A DNA stretch of 41,519 nucleotides from an uncultured Collinsella sp. (lineage in GTDB: Bacteria > Actinomycetota > Coriobacteriia > Coriobacteriales > Coriobacteriaceae). Below are positions 8,386-17,044 of the stretch, one piece after another. Positions within the stretch are counted from its first letter, which is position 1. Each line of letters begins with the position of its first letter. A program made the translations under genes and the position numbers. Under the pieces are notes generated by a model, which was not told the DNA's origin, ran no database searches, and was given only the letters and a program-made list of their open reading frames with translations. Location: the NCBI GenBank assembly GCA_949287065.1, contig CASEEV010000081.1:1-41519 (forward strand). The letters are read 5' to 3'.

Positions 8386-9174
8386 CTACTCCTCCTCGTC
8401 GTCGGCAAAGATCGCCAGACGGCTCTTCTCCTTGAGGGCGGCCTTGCCGCCGCGGCGCACGAGCACGATGCGCGTGACCGCGAGCGAGCCCTCGTAGAGC
8501 AGAAGCAGCGCCGCGTACATGCAGAGCATGGTCACAGGCGAGGGGTCGGGCGTGATAACGGCGGCAATGACCATGAGCACCACGTACACGTAGCGCCAAG
8601 CGCCGCGGAACGCCGCGTAGGAGACGATGCGGAAGATCGACAGGTAGAACACGATGAGCGGCAGCTCAAAGGCCACGCCGAAGCCGATCATGAGCAGGAA
8701 CTCGAAGTTGATGTAGTCGGTGGCCTCGGGCAGAACGGTGCCGATGGCCTGGGACTCGCCGATAAGGAATCCGAAGGTAGCCTGGAGAATCACGAAGTAG
8801 CAGAACAGCGCGCCGATATAGAAGAGCGCCACGGCGATGAGCAGGGTGGGCACGACCCATTTGCGCTCGTTAGGCTTGAGCGCCGGAAGGAAGAACGCGA
8901 GGATCTGCCAGATGATGAGCGGCGTGCAGATGACGATGGCGCACTTGAACGCCACGCTGAAGCGGATCGAGAAGCCGCCGAGCGCGCCCGTGACGTAGTA
9001 GCCATTCTCGCCGAGGAACTCGCGAATCGGGTCCTGGAGAATGTCGATGATCGTGGGCGTGGCGAAGTACATGACGAGCGCCGTGACGAGAAGCGAGACG
9101 ACGACGATCGTCAGGCGGCGGCGAAGCTCTCCGATGTGGTCGAAGAGCGGCATGCGCGCGGGACCGATAGGCAT
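8386..9174 (-). CDS. tatC: Sec-independent protein translocase TatC
   Basis: Twin-arginine signal receptor and core of the Tat translocon, which exports folded proteins. 262 residues; the N-terminal motif FDHIGELRRRL and six hydrophobic segments are typical, with FALLMIGFG-type and FxxELP elements (GVAFELPLIVFYL). The C-terminal cytoplasmic tail is acidic (FADDEEE). ATG at 9174 has no obvious ribosome site; a second ATG seven codons later is an alternative. It sits 27 nt after tatA and 4 nt before hypA. Tat substrates can include [NiFe]-hydrogenases, which makes the neighbouring hypAB meaningful, and the binding protein OppA in this window has a Tat signal. Confidence 0.95.
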   Translation of the reverse strand: MPIGPARMPLFDHIGELRRRLTIVVVSLLVTALVMYFATPTIIDILQDPIREFLGENGYYVTGALGGFSIRFSVAFKCAIVICTPLIIWQILAFFLPALKPNERKWVVPTLLIAVALFYIGALFCYFVILQATFGFLIGESQAIGTVLPEATDYINFEFLLMIGFGVAFELPLIVFYLSIFRIVSYAAFRGAWRYVYVVLMVIAAVITPDPSPVTMLCMYAALLLLYEGSLAVTRIVLVRRGGKAALKEKSRLAIFADDEEE

Positions 9175-9201
9175 ATGCGGCGCAGGTAGGCCGGATCGGC
9201 G

Positions 9202-9930
9202 CTACTCTGCTTCCTCCCCTCCGTTGAAGATGGTGACGCTCGCGGGCTCGCCCGACTCGGGCTCGGCAGCCTCGGCGGCGGACTCGGGTGTGGGCGCAGC
9301 CTGCGCGGCGGGCTTTTTCTTGGGACGACGCGCGTAGAGGTCGGCGACCGAGCTGGTCTTGGGCGCGCGCTCGGCAGCGGGCTCAGATGCGGCGGCCGCA
9401 GGAGCCTTGCCGTCCTTCCCGCCCGCGGCGGATGCGGCGGCGGGCTTGGCAAAGTGCTTGGGCGCGCTTGCCGGAGCCTCCGCAGGCTCGGCAGCAGGCT
9501 CGGGCTCGGCCGTTGCGGCAGCCGTCACCACGGCAGCAGCAGCGCCCTCGGCGGTACCAGCGGCGTCAGCGGCCTCGGCGGCAGCTCCCTCAGCTTCGGC
9601 GGCCTCGGCCGCGGCCTTCTCGGCCGCCAGGCGCGCGCGGCGCTCGGCAAAGGTCTCCTTCTTGGCGGGACGCGCCGGACGCTCGGCGCCCTCTTCCAGG
9701 TCGGCGTCCTCGTCGTCCTCCACAACGGGCTTGGGCGCAGTACTTGCCGCCTGCGTCATGGGATCGACGATCTCGGTCTGCACGACCGCGGTCATCTTCT
9801 CCTGGGTCTCGCGGAACTGGCGCAGGGCGCGGCCGATGGTGCGGCCCATCTGCGGCAGTTTGTCGGGCCCAAAGAGCAAAAACATGAACACGACGATGAT
9901 GATGAGCTCAGTTTGTCCGATGCCGAGCAA
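9202..9930 (-). CDS. tatA: TatA/TatB-family translocase subunit with long Ala/Glu tail
   Basis: Pore or adaptor subunit of the Tat system. 242 residues from a TTG start at 9930 with AAGGAGGT 5-6 nt upstream. The N-terminal membrane helix and hinge are classical: IIIVVFMFLLFGPDKLPQMGR, the FGPDKLP motif at about 20-26, then an amphipathic helix (GRALRQFRETQEKM). After ~60 residues it becomes a long Ala/Glu/Pro-rich tail ending ASVTIFNGGEEAE, more than twice the normal TatA length. Only one TatA/B-type gene is present, so it may serve both roles. A possible extended -10 lies at 9966-9974. Confidence 0.9.
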   Translation of the reverse strand: MLGIGQTELIIIVVFMFLLFGPDKLPQMGRTIGRALRQFRETQEKMTAVVQTEIVDPMTQAASTAPKPVVEDDEDADLEEGAERPARPAKKETFAERRARLAAEKAAAEAAEAEGAAAEAADAAGTAEGAAAAVVTAAATAEPEPAAEPAEAPASAPKHFAKPAAASAAGGKDGKAPAAAASEPAAERAPKTSSVADLYARRPKKKPAAQAAPTPESAAEAAEPESGEPASVTIFNGGEEAE

Positions 9931-9965
9931 GAGCGACCTCCTTGCTGAACGTACAAAGTTTCACC

Positions 9966-9974
9966 AGCATACCA
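9966..9974 (-). promoter_or_regulatory. Possible extended -10 promoter for tatA
   Basis: Minus-strand TGGTATGCT, an extended -10 element, about 36 nt upstream of the TTG start. No -35 match is visible. The same TGnTAtnnT form occurs before oppA and the STAS gene. Confidence 0.35.
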
Positions 9975-10037
9975 TGTGCGGCGTGCCTCGGCGCCGCGCG
10001 GGCTCGTTCTTGATAGAGCGGTTACATGCCCTCCGTT

Positions 10038-10087
10038 CGAGAAGCACCCGTTGCGCCTGCGCGCGACGCAGGCGCAGGAGCTTCTCG
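10038..10087. repeat. Two-tier inverted repeat between STAS gene and tatA
   Basis: Outer arms CGAGAAGC (10038-10045) and GCTTCTCG (10080-10087); inner arms GCGCCTGCG (10053-10061) and CGCAGGCGC (10067-10075) with loop CGCGA. The stem starts 11 nt after the STAS stop but is not followed by a T run on the minus strand, so it is either a poor terminator or an mRNA-stabilising structure. Confidence 0.6.
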
Positions 10088-10098
10088 CAGGAGATGCG

Positions 10099-10413
10099 CT
10101 ATTCTCCCGAGATTGTGATCTCTTGGTCGACGCCGAGGAGCTGCACGATGCGCAGCACGTTGGGCTGCACGCGCTCCACGGCAAAGCCCTTGCCGCGCTC
10201 CTCGGCGCGGTGCGCAGCGCCCACGAGCACGCCGATGCCCGTGGAGTCGATGTAGGGCACCTCGGACAGGTCGAGCGCAATGGCCTCGCAGGGCTGCTCG
10301 AGTGCCATGTCAACGGCGGTGCGGAGCTTGTCGGCATTGGAGATATCGACTTCGCCCGCAACGGCGATGACGTACTTCTCGACCGCGGGCTTGGTGTTGA
10401 TGGCCAGTTCCAT
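10099..10413 (-). CDS. STAS-domain anti-sigma factor antagonist
   Basis: 104 residues forming a single STAS domain as in SpoIIAA/RsbV: such proteins bind an anti-sigma kinase when unphosphorylated and release its sigma factor. The phosphorylation motif is present (YIDSTGIGVLVGAAHRA, Ser57 as the likely phosphosite), followed by the hydrophobic LRIVQLLG segment. AAAGGAG lies just before the ATG at 10413, and a plausible promoter overlaps the end of the preceding gene. No anti-sigma kinase or phosphatase is adjacent, so the partner is elsewhere and the regulated stress or envelope programme cannot be named. Confidence 0.85.
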   Translation of the reverse strand: MELAINTKPAVEKYVIAVAGEVDISNADKLRTAVDMALEQPCEAIALDLSEVPYIDSTGIGVLVGAAHRAEERGKGFAVERVQPNVLRIVQLLGVDQEITISGE

Positions 10414-10446
10414 GATGTACTCCTTTATATAAAAGGTTGAGCCCGA

Positions 10447-10476
10447 AGCATAGCACCTGGGCTACTCAGCGTCCAA
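10447..10476 (-). promoter_or_regulatory. Promoter for the STAS gene
   Basis: Minus-strand TTGGAC (10471-10476), 18-nt spacer, TATGCT (10447-10452), with TG one base ahead of the -10 (extended form). The -35 lies in the last codons of the upstream TPR gene. It gives a leader of about 30 nt. Confidence 0.5.
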
Positions 10477-11184
10477 TGCCTTCAGGCGCGCCTCGGCGTA
10501 GTCGCGCACACCGTAGGCGTTGTCGTCGTCGGCCTCGAGGGCGCGCTCGTAGGCGGCGCGGGCGTCGTCCGTGCGGCCGTCGTTCTCGTAGAACATGCCG
10601 AGGTTAGCCCATGCGGGGCCAAAGTCTGCGACCTCGGCGGTAAAGTCCTCGAGCGTCTGGATGGCGCGCTCGTGGTCGCCCGTGTAGAAGATCGAGATGG
10701 CGCGGTCCACCTGCACCGCCTTGTTGGCGCCGTCCTCCGAGCCGTACTGCTCGAGGTAGTCGTCGTAGTGGGCAATGGCGCGCGAGAAGAGGTCGACCAC
10801 GTGCTCGTCGTCCTCGTCGGTCTGGGCGTGGTTCATCACCGCAACGCCCCAGTCAAAGTAGCCGTTTGCGAGGTTGAGCAGCGCGGTGGGGTTGGAGGGG
10901 TCGTCTTGGTAGCGCGCTTCGAGCTGCTCGACCACGGGCTGGTTCTCGGCGTCGACGTCGGCCACGGTGTGGTCCGAGGCTGCGGCGCCGGTAGGCTGCG
11001 TGCCGCTCTGGGCATCCGCGGCCTGGGAGGACGCGGAGCCCGATGCGCCCTGCTGAGACGATCCCGCCTTGGGCGTGCCGAGGGCGCCCGAGAACACCGC
11101 GACCGCGAGCACGATCACGGCGACAAGCGCCACGATGAGGCCGGCTGCGCGCGCTTTGCGCACCTGGTCCTGATTGAATGCCAT
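10462..11184 (-). CDS. Membrane-anchored TPR protein
   Basis: 240 residues. A short cytoplasmic head (MAFNQDQVRKARAAG) is followed by one membrane helix at about 15-35, a Ser/Gln/Ala linker to ~75, and a domain of tetratricopeptide repeats outside the cell (NPTALLNLANGYFDWG; ERAIQTLEDFTAEVADFGPAWANLGMFYENDGRTDDARAAYERALEAD seen across residues ~165-215). TPRs mediate protein contacts, so an assembly or scaffold role at the membrane is likely, but no partner is shown. Located between an upstream bitopic protein gene and the STAS gene, all minus strand. Confidence 0.8.
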   Translation of the reverse strand: MAFNQDQVRKARAAGLIVALVAVIVLAVAVFSGALGTPKAGSSQQGASGSASSQAADAQSGTQPTGAAASDHTVADVDAENQPVVEQLEARYQDDPSNPTALLNLANGYFDWGVAVMNHAQTDEDDEHVVDLFSRAIAHYDDYLEQYGSEDGANKAVQVDRAISIFYTGDHERAIQTLEDFTAEVADFGPAWANLGMFYENDGRTDDARAAYERALEADDDNAYGVRDYAEARLKALDAE

Positions 11185-11354
11185 GGTTACTCCCTTGTGT
11201 GGGGCGCTTGAAGGCGGCGCGGGGCTGGGCGTTGGGCCGCTGCGGGGCGAGTGCGGACGTTCGGTGCGCGGGTGTGCTGCGGGGAGCCGCGTTACCGAGC
11301 GCGGGATGCTGCCGAGAGCGGGACGCCACCCGCTGCGCTACCGGCCGCGTGCCG

Positions 11355-11924
11355 CTACGCCGCCGCGTCGTCCGTCTCGTGCGATGCCACGGCGCCTGCC
11401 GTGTCGGAAGTTGCGTTATCTGCGGACGCAGCGTCGGAGCTGTCTTCGCCGGTTACGTGCGCCGTGCCGTCCTCGTCGATCGTGACGCCGGGATGACCCT
11501 CGGGCAGGGCATCCGCGCTGACCTCGCCCGTGCCATCCGTCGAAGCGTCGGTCGAGGTGCTCGCACCTCCGGTGGCGTACTGCTCCTGGACCTCCTCGTT
11601 CGTGAGCACGGACTCGGCACTCGACAGCGCCGTCGACGCGCCGATGAGGTAGCCCACCACCATACCGAGCAAAAGCGCGATAAGGGCGATAACGAGCACC
11701 ATCCAAAACGGCGGAGCGCCCGGACCGTCCTCGCGCGGAGCGGCGTTGTTCTCGGCAGACGTGCGCGGCGAAGCCTTGCGCCGCGCGCCCTTCTCGGCCG
11801 CCGGAGCAGACGAAGCTTCTGCCGCGGTGCCGTTCTCTTCTTGCATGAGCGCTTGCTCGTCGTCGAAGAAGTCGTCCTCGGTCTCGACGGAGCGGGCGCG
11901 CTCGGAATCGTTGTTCTGTGCCAT
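11355..11924 (-). CDS. Bitopic membrane protein, unknown function
   Basis: 189 residues from ATG at 11924 with GGGAGGT upstream; the frame continues to 11987 but without a ribosome site. The N-terminal ~75 residues are acidic and cytoplasmic (DDFFDDEQALMQEENG), a membrane helix follows at about 75-97 (FWMVLVIALIALLLGMVVGY), and the extracellular part is a Ser/Thr/Ala/Asp-rich low-complexity tail with one short ordered-looking patch (GHPGVTIDEDGTAHVTGED). No recognisable family. A TACAAT hexamer at 11947-11952 may be its -10. Confidence 0.7.
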   Translation of the reverse strand: MAQNNDSERARSVETEDDFFDDEQALMQEENGTAAEASSAPAAEKGARRKASPRTSAENNAAPREDGPGAPPFWMVLVIALIALLLGMVVGYLIGASTALSSAESVLTNEEVQEQYATGGASTSTDASTDGTGEVSADALPEGHPGVTIDEDGTAHVTGEDSSDAASADNATSDTAGAVASHETDDAAA

Positions 11925-12081
11925 GCGCTGACCTCCCTGACCCGACATTGTACCGTGACAACCCCGCCGCGTACGCCCGCGACCCACGCCTCACAAGCTC
12001 GGAACATGCCGCGCGCAAAACGTGCAAGAGCTGCGCGCCGTTCATCCGACGCCACGTTTCCAACAAAACCAGGCCCGAAAG

Positions 12082-12128
12082 TGTCGGTACCGTGGCGTCG
12101 ATGGCTGAGAACTGTCGGAACCGTGGCG
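12082..12128. repeat. Direct repeat pair TGTCGG(T/A)ACCGTGGCG
   Basis: Copies at 12082-12097 and 12113-12128 agree at 15 of 16 bases, with starts 31 nt apart. No function is evident. Confidence 0.6.
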
Positions 12129-12139
12129 CACGTTCAGGA

Positions 12140-12271
12140 CCGGACGGCGGATCTGCAGGTCAGAGGCCCCCGTCAAGCACCTCCCCCGCCACAGCAAGAC
12201 AACCAAATCCCAGCGAGCGGGAGACCCGCAGGTCGGGGCGGGGAGGAATGGGGCCGGACGGCGGATCTGCA
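12140..12271. repeat. 18-bp direct repeat pair
   Basis: CCGGACGGCGGATCTGCA occurs identically at 12140-12157 and 12254-12271, 114 nt apart, in an untranslated region. The flanking GCAGGTC also recurs between them. They may be remnants of a duplicated intergenic unit. Confidence 0.7.
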
Positions 12272-12373
12272 CGGGGCCGACGATGGGACGGGTGGACAGC
12301 GCGTATGTGCAGCGCTTCCGCCGGTAGGCCCTATTCCGCCCCGCATAGCCCGAGGACGAACCCGTCCTTCTCG

Positions 12374-13657
12374 CTACTCTCGTTCTTCCAGGGCCTTCAC
12401 GGCGCAGACGGTCTTGGTGGCGAGCACGAGAACGTCGAGCGCCTGGCCGAGCTCCTCGAGCGAGGGGTAGGTCGGGGCGATGCGGATGTTGGTGTCGTGG
12501 GGGTCGCGGCCGTAGGGCCAGGTGGCGCCGGCCGGCGTGAGCTTGACGCCGAGGTCGGCGCAGAGCTTGACGATGCGCTGGGCCGTGCCGGGCTGCGAGT
12601 CAAACGACACGAAGTAGCCGCCGTTGGGGTCGGTCCAGGTGGCGCAGCCCGTGTCGCCGAGGCCCTCGGAGAGCTTCTTCTGCACGAGCTGGAAGCGCGG
12701 GCGCAAAAACTCGGCGTGGTGCATCATGTGCTTGTGCAGCGCCTCGATCGTGGGGAAGAAGCGCGCGTGCGCGAGCTGGTTGAGCTTGTTGGCGCTGATG
12801 AGGCCCACCATGAGGGTCTTGGCGACTTCTTTGACGTTGGCCTCGGAGGAGCCGAAGAAGGCGATGCCCGCGCCCGGGAAGGTGATCTTGGACGTGGAGG
12901 CAACCTCGAGGATGCGGTCCTCGTTGCCCACCGTGGCGGCAACGCCGTGGATGTTCATGAGGTGGTCGCCGTGCTCGTTGAGGTCGTGCATGCAGTAGGC
13001 GTTGTCCCAGACGATGCGGAAGTCGGGCGCGGCCTTCATGGTTGCCAGGCGGCGGACCGTCTCGTCGGAGTAGGTGACGCCGGTGGGGTTGGAGTACTTG
13101 GGCACGCAGAACATGCCCTTGATGGAGTCGTCGTTGGCAACGAGCTCCTCGACCTGGTCCATGTCGGGGCCGGTGGGGGTCATGCGCACGGGGATGTTCT
13201 CGATGCCGAGGTCCTCGGTGATGCCGAAGTGGCGGTCGTAGCCGGGGGCGGGGCAGAGGAACTTGACGTTGCCGAGTTTGTTCCACGGCGTGTAGCCGGG
13301 CACGCCCTTCTCCCAGTAGTGGATAAGGACCGACTGCATGATGTTGAGGCTCGAGGAACCGAGCACGATGGTCTGCTCGGCCGGAACGCCGAGGAAGGCG
13401 CCGGCGAGGCGGCGGGCAGAGGGGATGCCTTCGAAGCAGCCGTAGTTGGAGCAGTCGACACCCTCGTCGATGAGGTCGGAGTCCTCGTTGAGGATCGAGA
13501 GCAGGGGGCGCGAGATGTTCACCTGGTCGGGGCTCGGCTTGCCGCGCGCCATGTCGAGCGCGAGGTGCTTGGCGCGGGTAAGCTCAACCTGGGTGTCGAG
13601 CTTCTCGAGCGCGAGGGTGAGCTCCGGGGTCGTCATCTTCTCGTAGATCGTCGCCAT
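12374..13657 (-). CDS. Aspartate aminotransferase, type Ic (PF12897-like)
   Basis: PLP enzyme transferring the amino group between aspartate and 2-oxoglutarate; type Ic enzymes of this family are known from actinobacteria. 427 residues, ATG at 13657 with AAGGAGG. Diagnostic pieces: ARGKPSPDQV near 37-46, NYGCFEGIPSARRLAG at 71-86, KYSNPTG with N190, D218 and Y221 in WDNAYC, and the Schiff-base Lys257 in STSKITFPGAG. These wide spacings and the N-terminal GKPSPDQ pattern distinguish it from classical AspC. It stands alone on the minus strand, divergent from the small gene at 13957, and probably connects oxaloacetate/aspartate metabolism. Confident on the family; substrate not proven. Confidence 0.88.
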   Translation of the reverse strand: MATIYEKMTTPELTLALEKLDTQVELTRAKHLALDMARGKPSPDQVNISRPLLSILNEDSDLIDEGVDCSNYGCFEGIPSARRLAGAFLGVPAEQTIVLGSSSLNIMQSVLIHYWEKGVPGYTPWNKLGNVKFLCPAPGYDRHFGITEDLGIENIPVRMTPTGPDMDQVEELVANDDSIKGMFCVPKYSNPTGVTYSDETVRRLATMKAAPDFRIVWDNAYCMHDLNEHGDHLMNIHGVAATVGNEDRILEVASTSKITFPGAGIAFFGSSEANVKEVAKTLMVGLISANKLNQLAHARFFPTIEALHKHMMHHAEFLRPRFQLVQKKLSEGLGDTGCATWTDPNGGYFVSFDSQPGTAQRIVKLCADLGVKLTPAGATWPYGRDPHDTNIRIAPTYPSLEELGQALDVLVLATKTVCAVKALEERE

Positions 13658-13956
13658 GTTCTGCCTCCTTGCGCGCCTGCGCTACGGTGCCCGCTGCCGG
13701 GGCGCCGTCGCGCGTGCCGTGCCTGCCGCCGCCGGGCGATTGCCGGTCGGTCGGCCTGCGCGTGCGATTGCAAGCGCTTATCGTATAGGTCAGCGTTATC
13801 CAAGTTGGTAGTATAGCGACGGCCCCTTGCGGCGGCCAATCTGTGCGAGAATACCCGAGAACGAAACAGAACCGAAAGGGAAGCTGCACGCGCGCACCAC
13901 AAGGATGCGCTGCAGGCGGCGCGAGCGATGTGAGCACTGCCCGGCGAGGAGGCACC
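13658..13956. other. Divergent promoter region
   Basis: Separates the aminotransferase (minus) from the 90-residue protein gene (plus). An A/T-richer patch at about 13765-13815 contains TATA-like hexamers in both orientations (TATACT and TATACG on the minus strand, TATAGC on the plus strand), likely promoter elements, but no convincing -35 partner could be assigned. Confidence 0.4.
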
Positions 13957-14229
13957 ATGGCAGACGGCAAGCCCAAGAAGCCCATCAACATTCAGGCCGA
14001 CGAGTTCGGCGATCTGCAGCGCCTCATCGACGTGGCGTACGCCAACCAGAAATACGTGAGCCGGCTTGACTTGATTGTGCAGGCCGAATCGCGCGACCTG
14101 CACGAGGACCTGATCGAGATCGTGAAGCTGCTGCCGCCGGGCACCTACGCCCGCCAGCGCATGTGCGACCAGCTCAACTCCGCGCTCGCCGCCCACGGCT
14201 GGGGCCGCGTTTACGGCACCGTGGAGTAG
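13957..14229 (+). CDS. 90-residue conserved-looking small protein, unknown function
   Basis: Starts at the ATG at 13957, with GCGAGGAGG ending about 5 nt before it. The protein is soluble, without signal or membrane segment. The sequence looks folded and mostly helical: INIQADEFGDLQRLIDVAYAN, then SRLDLIVQAESRDLHEDLIEI, and a C-terminal LNSALAAHGWGRVYGTVE. I do not recognise a family. It is one of only four plus-strand genes and is divergent from the aminotransferase, convergent with nhaA. Codon usage matches the host, and the strong ribosome site supports a real gene. Confidence 0.75.
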   Translation: MADGKPKKPINIQADEFGDLQRLIDVAYANQKYVSRLDLIVQAESRDLHEDLIEIVKLLPPGTYARQRMCDQLNSALAAHGWGRVYGTVE

Positions 14230-14239
14230 GGCCCACAGG

Positions 14240-14267
14240 CGCGCAGGCGGGCCAGCACGCCTGCGCG
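14240..14267. terminator. Hairpin between convergent genes
   Basis: CGCGCAGGCG (14240-14249), 8-nt loop, CGCCTGCGCG (14258-14267): a perfect 10-bp stem in the 55 nt between the 90-residue gene and the end of nhaA. There is no T run on either side, so efficiency as a terminator is uncertain. Confidence 0.45.
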
Positions 14268-14284
14268 GACCCGGCGCCGAGCGC

Positions 14285-15661
<1,377 letters not shown>

Positions 15662-15684
15662 GAAGGCCTCGCTTTCTGCGCTGG

Positions 15685-15760
15685 GCGGGCCTCACCTGGG
15701 CCCGCTTCCGATAGAATGCGCCGCGCTGCCCAGGCGTCGCCTCGCAGAAACCGGAAGCGG
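15685..15760 (-). promoter_or_regulatory. Candidate structured (pseudoknot-capable) nhaA leader
   Basis: On the minus strand the leader can form stem A (9 bp: 15752-15760 with 15702-15710) and stem B (7 bp: 15728-15734 with 15695-15701), in the interleaved order A-B-A'-B' of an H-type pseudoknot. A competing 7-bp hairpin C (15685-15691 with 15699-15705, loop of 7) uses the bases of A' and B' and cannot coexist with them. Hairpin C ends 24 nt before the nhaA ATG, so the switch could act on translation. Pairings were read by eye; no covariation is available. Confidence 0.45.
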
Positions 15761-15772
15761 TCCCGCGAGCCT

Positions 15773-15807
15773 CAAAAAACCGCCGGCGGAGCACGTCCGC
15801 CGGCGGC
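15773..15807 (-). terminator. Strong intrinsic terminator between ppaC and nhaA
   Basis: Minus-strand stem of 11 perfect pairs (CCGCCGGCGGA with TCCGCCGGCGG, 5-nt loop; 15780-15806) followed by TTTTTT at 15774-15779. It ends ppaC transcription or, if nhaA is transcribed from further upstream, acts as an attenuator. Confidence 0.85.
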
Positions 15808-15833
15808 CGAGTCGTGTGCTTCTCTTCCAGTAT

Positions 15834-15898
15834 GCCCCGATTCGATTACGGGGCTTACCTGTTTGCGATCGGTTCCACAGGTAGTTCATTCCTGTGGA
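15834..15898 (-). other. Two further hairpins downstream of ppaC
   Basis: Inverted repeat TCCACAGG / CCTGTGGA (15874-15881 and 15891-15898) and GCCCCG / CGGGGC (15834-15839 and 15849-15854). Both precede the terminator in the minus-strand transcript. They may belong to the ppaC 3' UTR or to a long nhaA leader. Confidence 0.5.
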
Positions 15899-15915
15899 GA
15901 ACCTGCGCCCTCGGG

Positions 15916-16860
15916 TTACGCGCCGGCGGCGATAAGCGGAGCGGCGACCTGCTTCTTGCGCGAGAGCACGCCGGGCATCCAAACGCCCTCGGGCTTGTTC
16001 TCGATGCCGAGGCCCTTGCAGGGAATGGTGTCGTCGCCGCAGATGAGGACCTGGCTGCCCTCCTCGAGGATGTCGGTCACGAGCAGAACGAGCGCGTCGC
16101 CGCCCTTCTCGGTGCGGTAGGCCTCCATGGCCTCGCGGATGCCGTCGAGCTGCTCGAGCGCCGCGGCGCCGTCGACCGTCTCGTACTGGCCGATGTAGAC
16201 CTGCTGGCCGCCGATCTCGAAGCACTTGATGTCGCGCGAGACCATCTGCTCGGGCGTAAAGTCGCCGGCACCGCGGCTCTTGAAGACGGCCTTGCCAAAC
16301 TCCACCGGGTCAACGCCGAGGCGCTCGCCGAGCTCGGCGGCAAAGGCGCGGTCGACGTCGGTGGTGGTGGGGCTCTTGAGCATGACGGTGTCGGTCATCA
16401 TGGCGGAGAGGAGGCACTCGGCCTGGGCGTCCGTCATCTCGACGCCGTACGCCTTGAAGAGGTAGGACACGATGGTGCAGGTAGAGCCCCAGGGAAGCGC
16501 CACGAAGAAGACCGGGTTGGCCGTGGTCACGTCGCCGATGCGGTGATGGTCCACCACGCCTGCGATCTCGGCGTTCTCGATGCCGTCGACGGTCTGCGAG
16601 GACTCGTTGTGGTCGGTGAGGATGACCTGCTGCTTGGCCTCGCCGTCGGCCGCGGGCTCGATCTTCTCGAGGTACTGGGGCTTGTCAAAGCCGTGCTTCT
16701 CGAGCATGAGCTCGGTCTCCTTGGGCATGCCCTGGGAGAGCATGCACGGAACGTACTCGTTGCCGTCGTTCAGCGCGTTCTTGAGCTGCGCGAACATAAC
16801 CGCCGACATAATGGCGTCGTTGTCGGGGTTCTTGTGGCCAAACACATAGACCTTGCTCAT
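15916..16860 (-). CDS. ppaC: Manganese-dependent inorganic pyrophosphatase (family II)
   Basis: Hydrolyses pyrophosphate, pulling biosynthetic reactions forward. 314 residues from ATG at 16860 with AAAGGAG upstream; the longer frame to 16911 has no ribosome site. DHH-family metal residues are all visible: H9, D13 and D15 in GHKNPDNDAI, D83 in TDHNES, D104-H105-H106 in VVDHHRIGD, D157 in MMTDTVML, and the C-terminal substrate loop LSRKKQV. No CBS domains are inserted, so this is the short, non-nucleotide-regulated form. Monocistronic-looking: a TATACT hexamer (16920-16925) may be its -10, and a strong terminator lies ~110 nt after its stop. Confidence 0.96.
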   Translation of the reverse strand: MSKVYVFGHKNPDNDAIMSAVMFAQLKNALNDGNEYVPCMLSQGMPKETELMLEKHGFDKPQYLEKIEPAADGEAKQQVILTDHNESSQTVDGIENAEIAGVVDHHRIGDVTTANPVFFVALPWGSTCTIVSYLFKAYGVEMTDAQAECLLSAMMTDTVMLKSPTTTDVDRAFAAELGERLGVDPVEFGKAVFKSRGAGDFTPEQMVSRDIKCFEIGGQQVYIGQYETVDGAAALEQLDGIREAMEAYRTEKGGDALVLLVTDILEEGSQVLICGDDTIPCKGLGIENKPEGVWMPGVLSRKKQVAAPLIAAGA

Positions 16861-16974
16861 GGATCCTTCTCCTTTGTAAAGCGATCGTACGCCGCGCCGA
16901 GCGCGGCACATACAGCCTAAGTATACCGCCGCTGCCGATGCCGCGCAGGCAGCCCGGCGCGCTTGGCAAAACAG

Positions 16975-17019
16975 GCACGGGCCCGGGCCACCTCGGCACG
17001 AGGGGCACCGGGCCCGTGC
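16975..17019 (-). terminator. Long hairpin terminator after brnQ
   Basis: Outer arms GCACGGGCCCGG (16975-16986) and CCGGGCCCGTGC (17008-17019) pair perfectly over 12 bp, with an inner CCTCG/CGAGG stem. The minus-strand flank CCTGTTTTGCC supplies a short T run. It lies 25 nt past the brnQ stop. Confidence 0.8.
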
Positions 17020-17044
17020 GTTTCTCGCGAGCGGGATTCCGGCC

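Larger units (their letters stand above)
11925..12373. other. 449-nt intergenic region with short direct repeats
   Basis: No credible gene. It contains two pairs of direct repeats (annotated separately) and is bounded by the start of a bitopic-protein gene and the end of the aminotransferase gene, both minus strand. I could not find a clear intrinsic terminator for the upstream transcript here. Confidence 0.5.

Noticed and set aside
16975-17019. The long GC palindrome after brnQ as a recombination or attachment site
   Set aside because: Its position just after a stop codon, hairpin form and adjacent short T run are fully explained by transcription termination.
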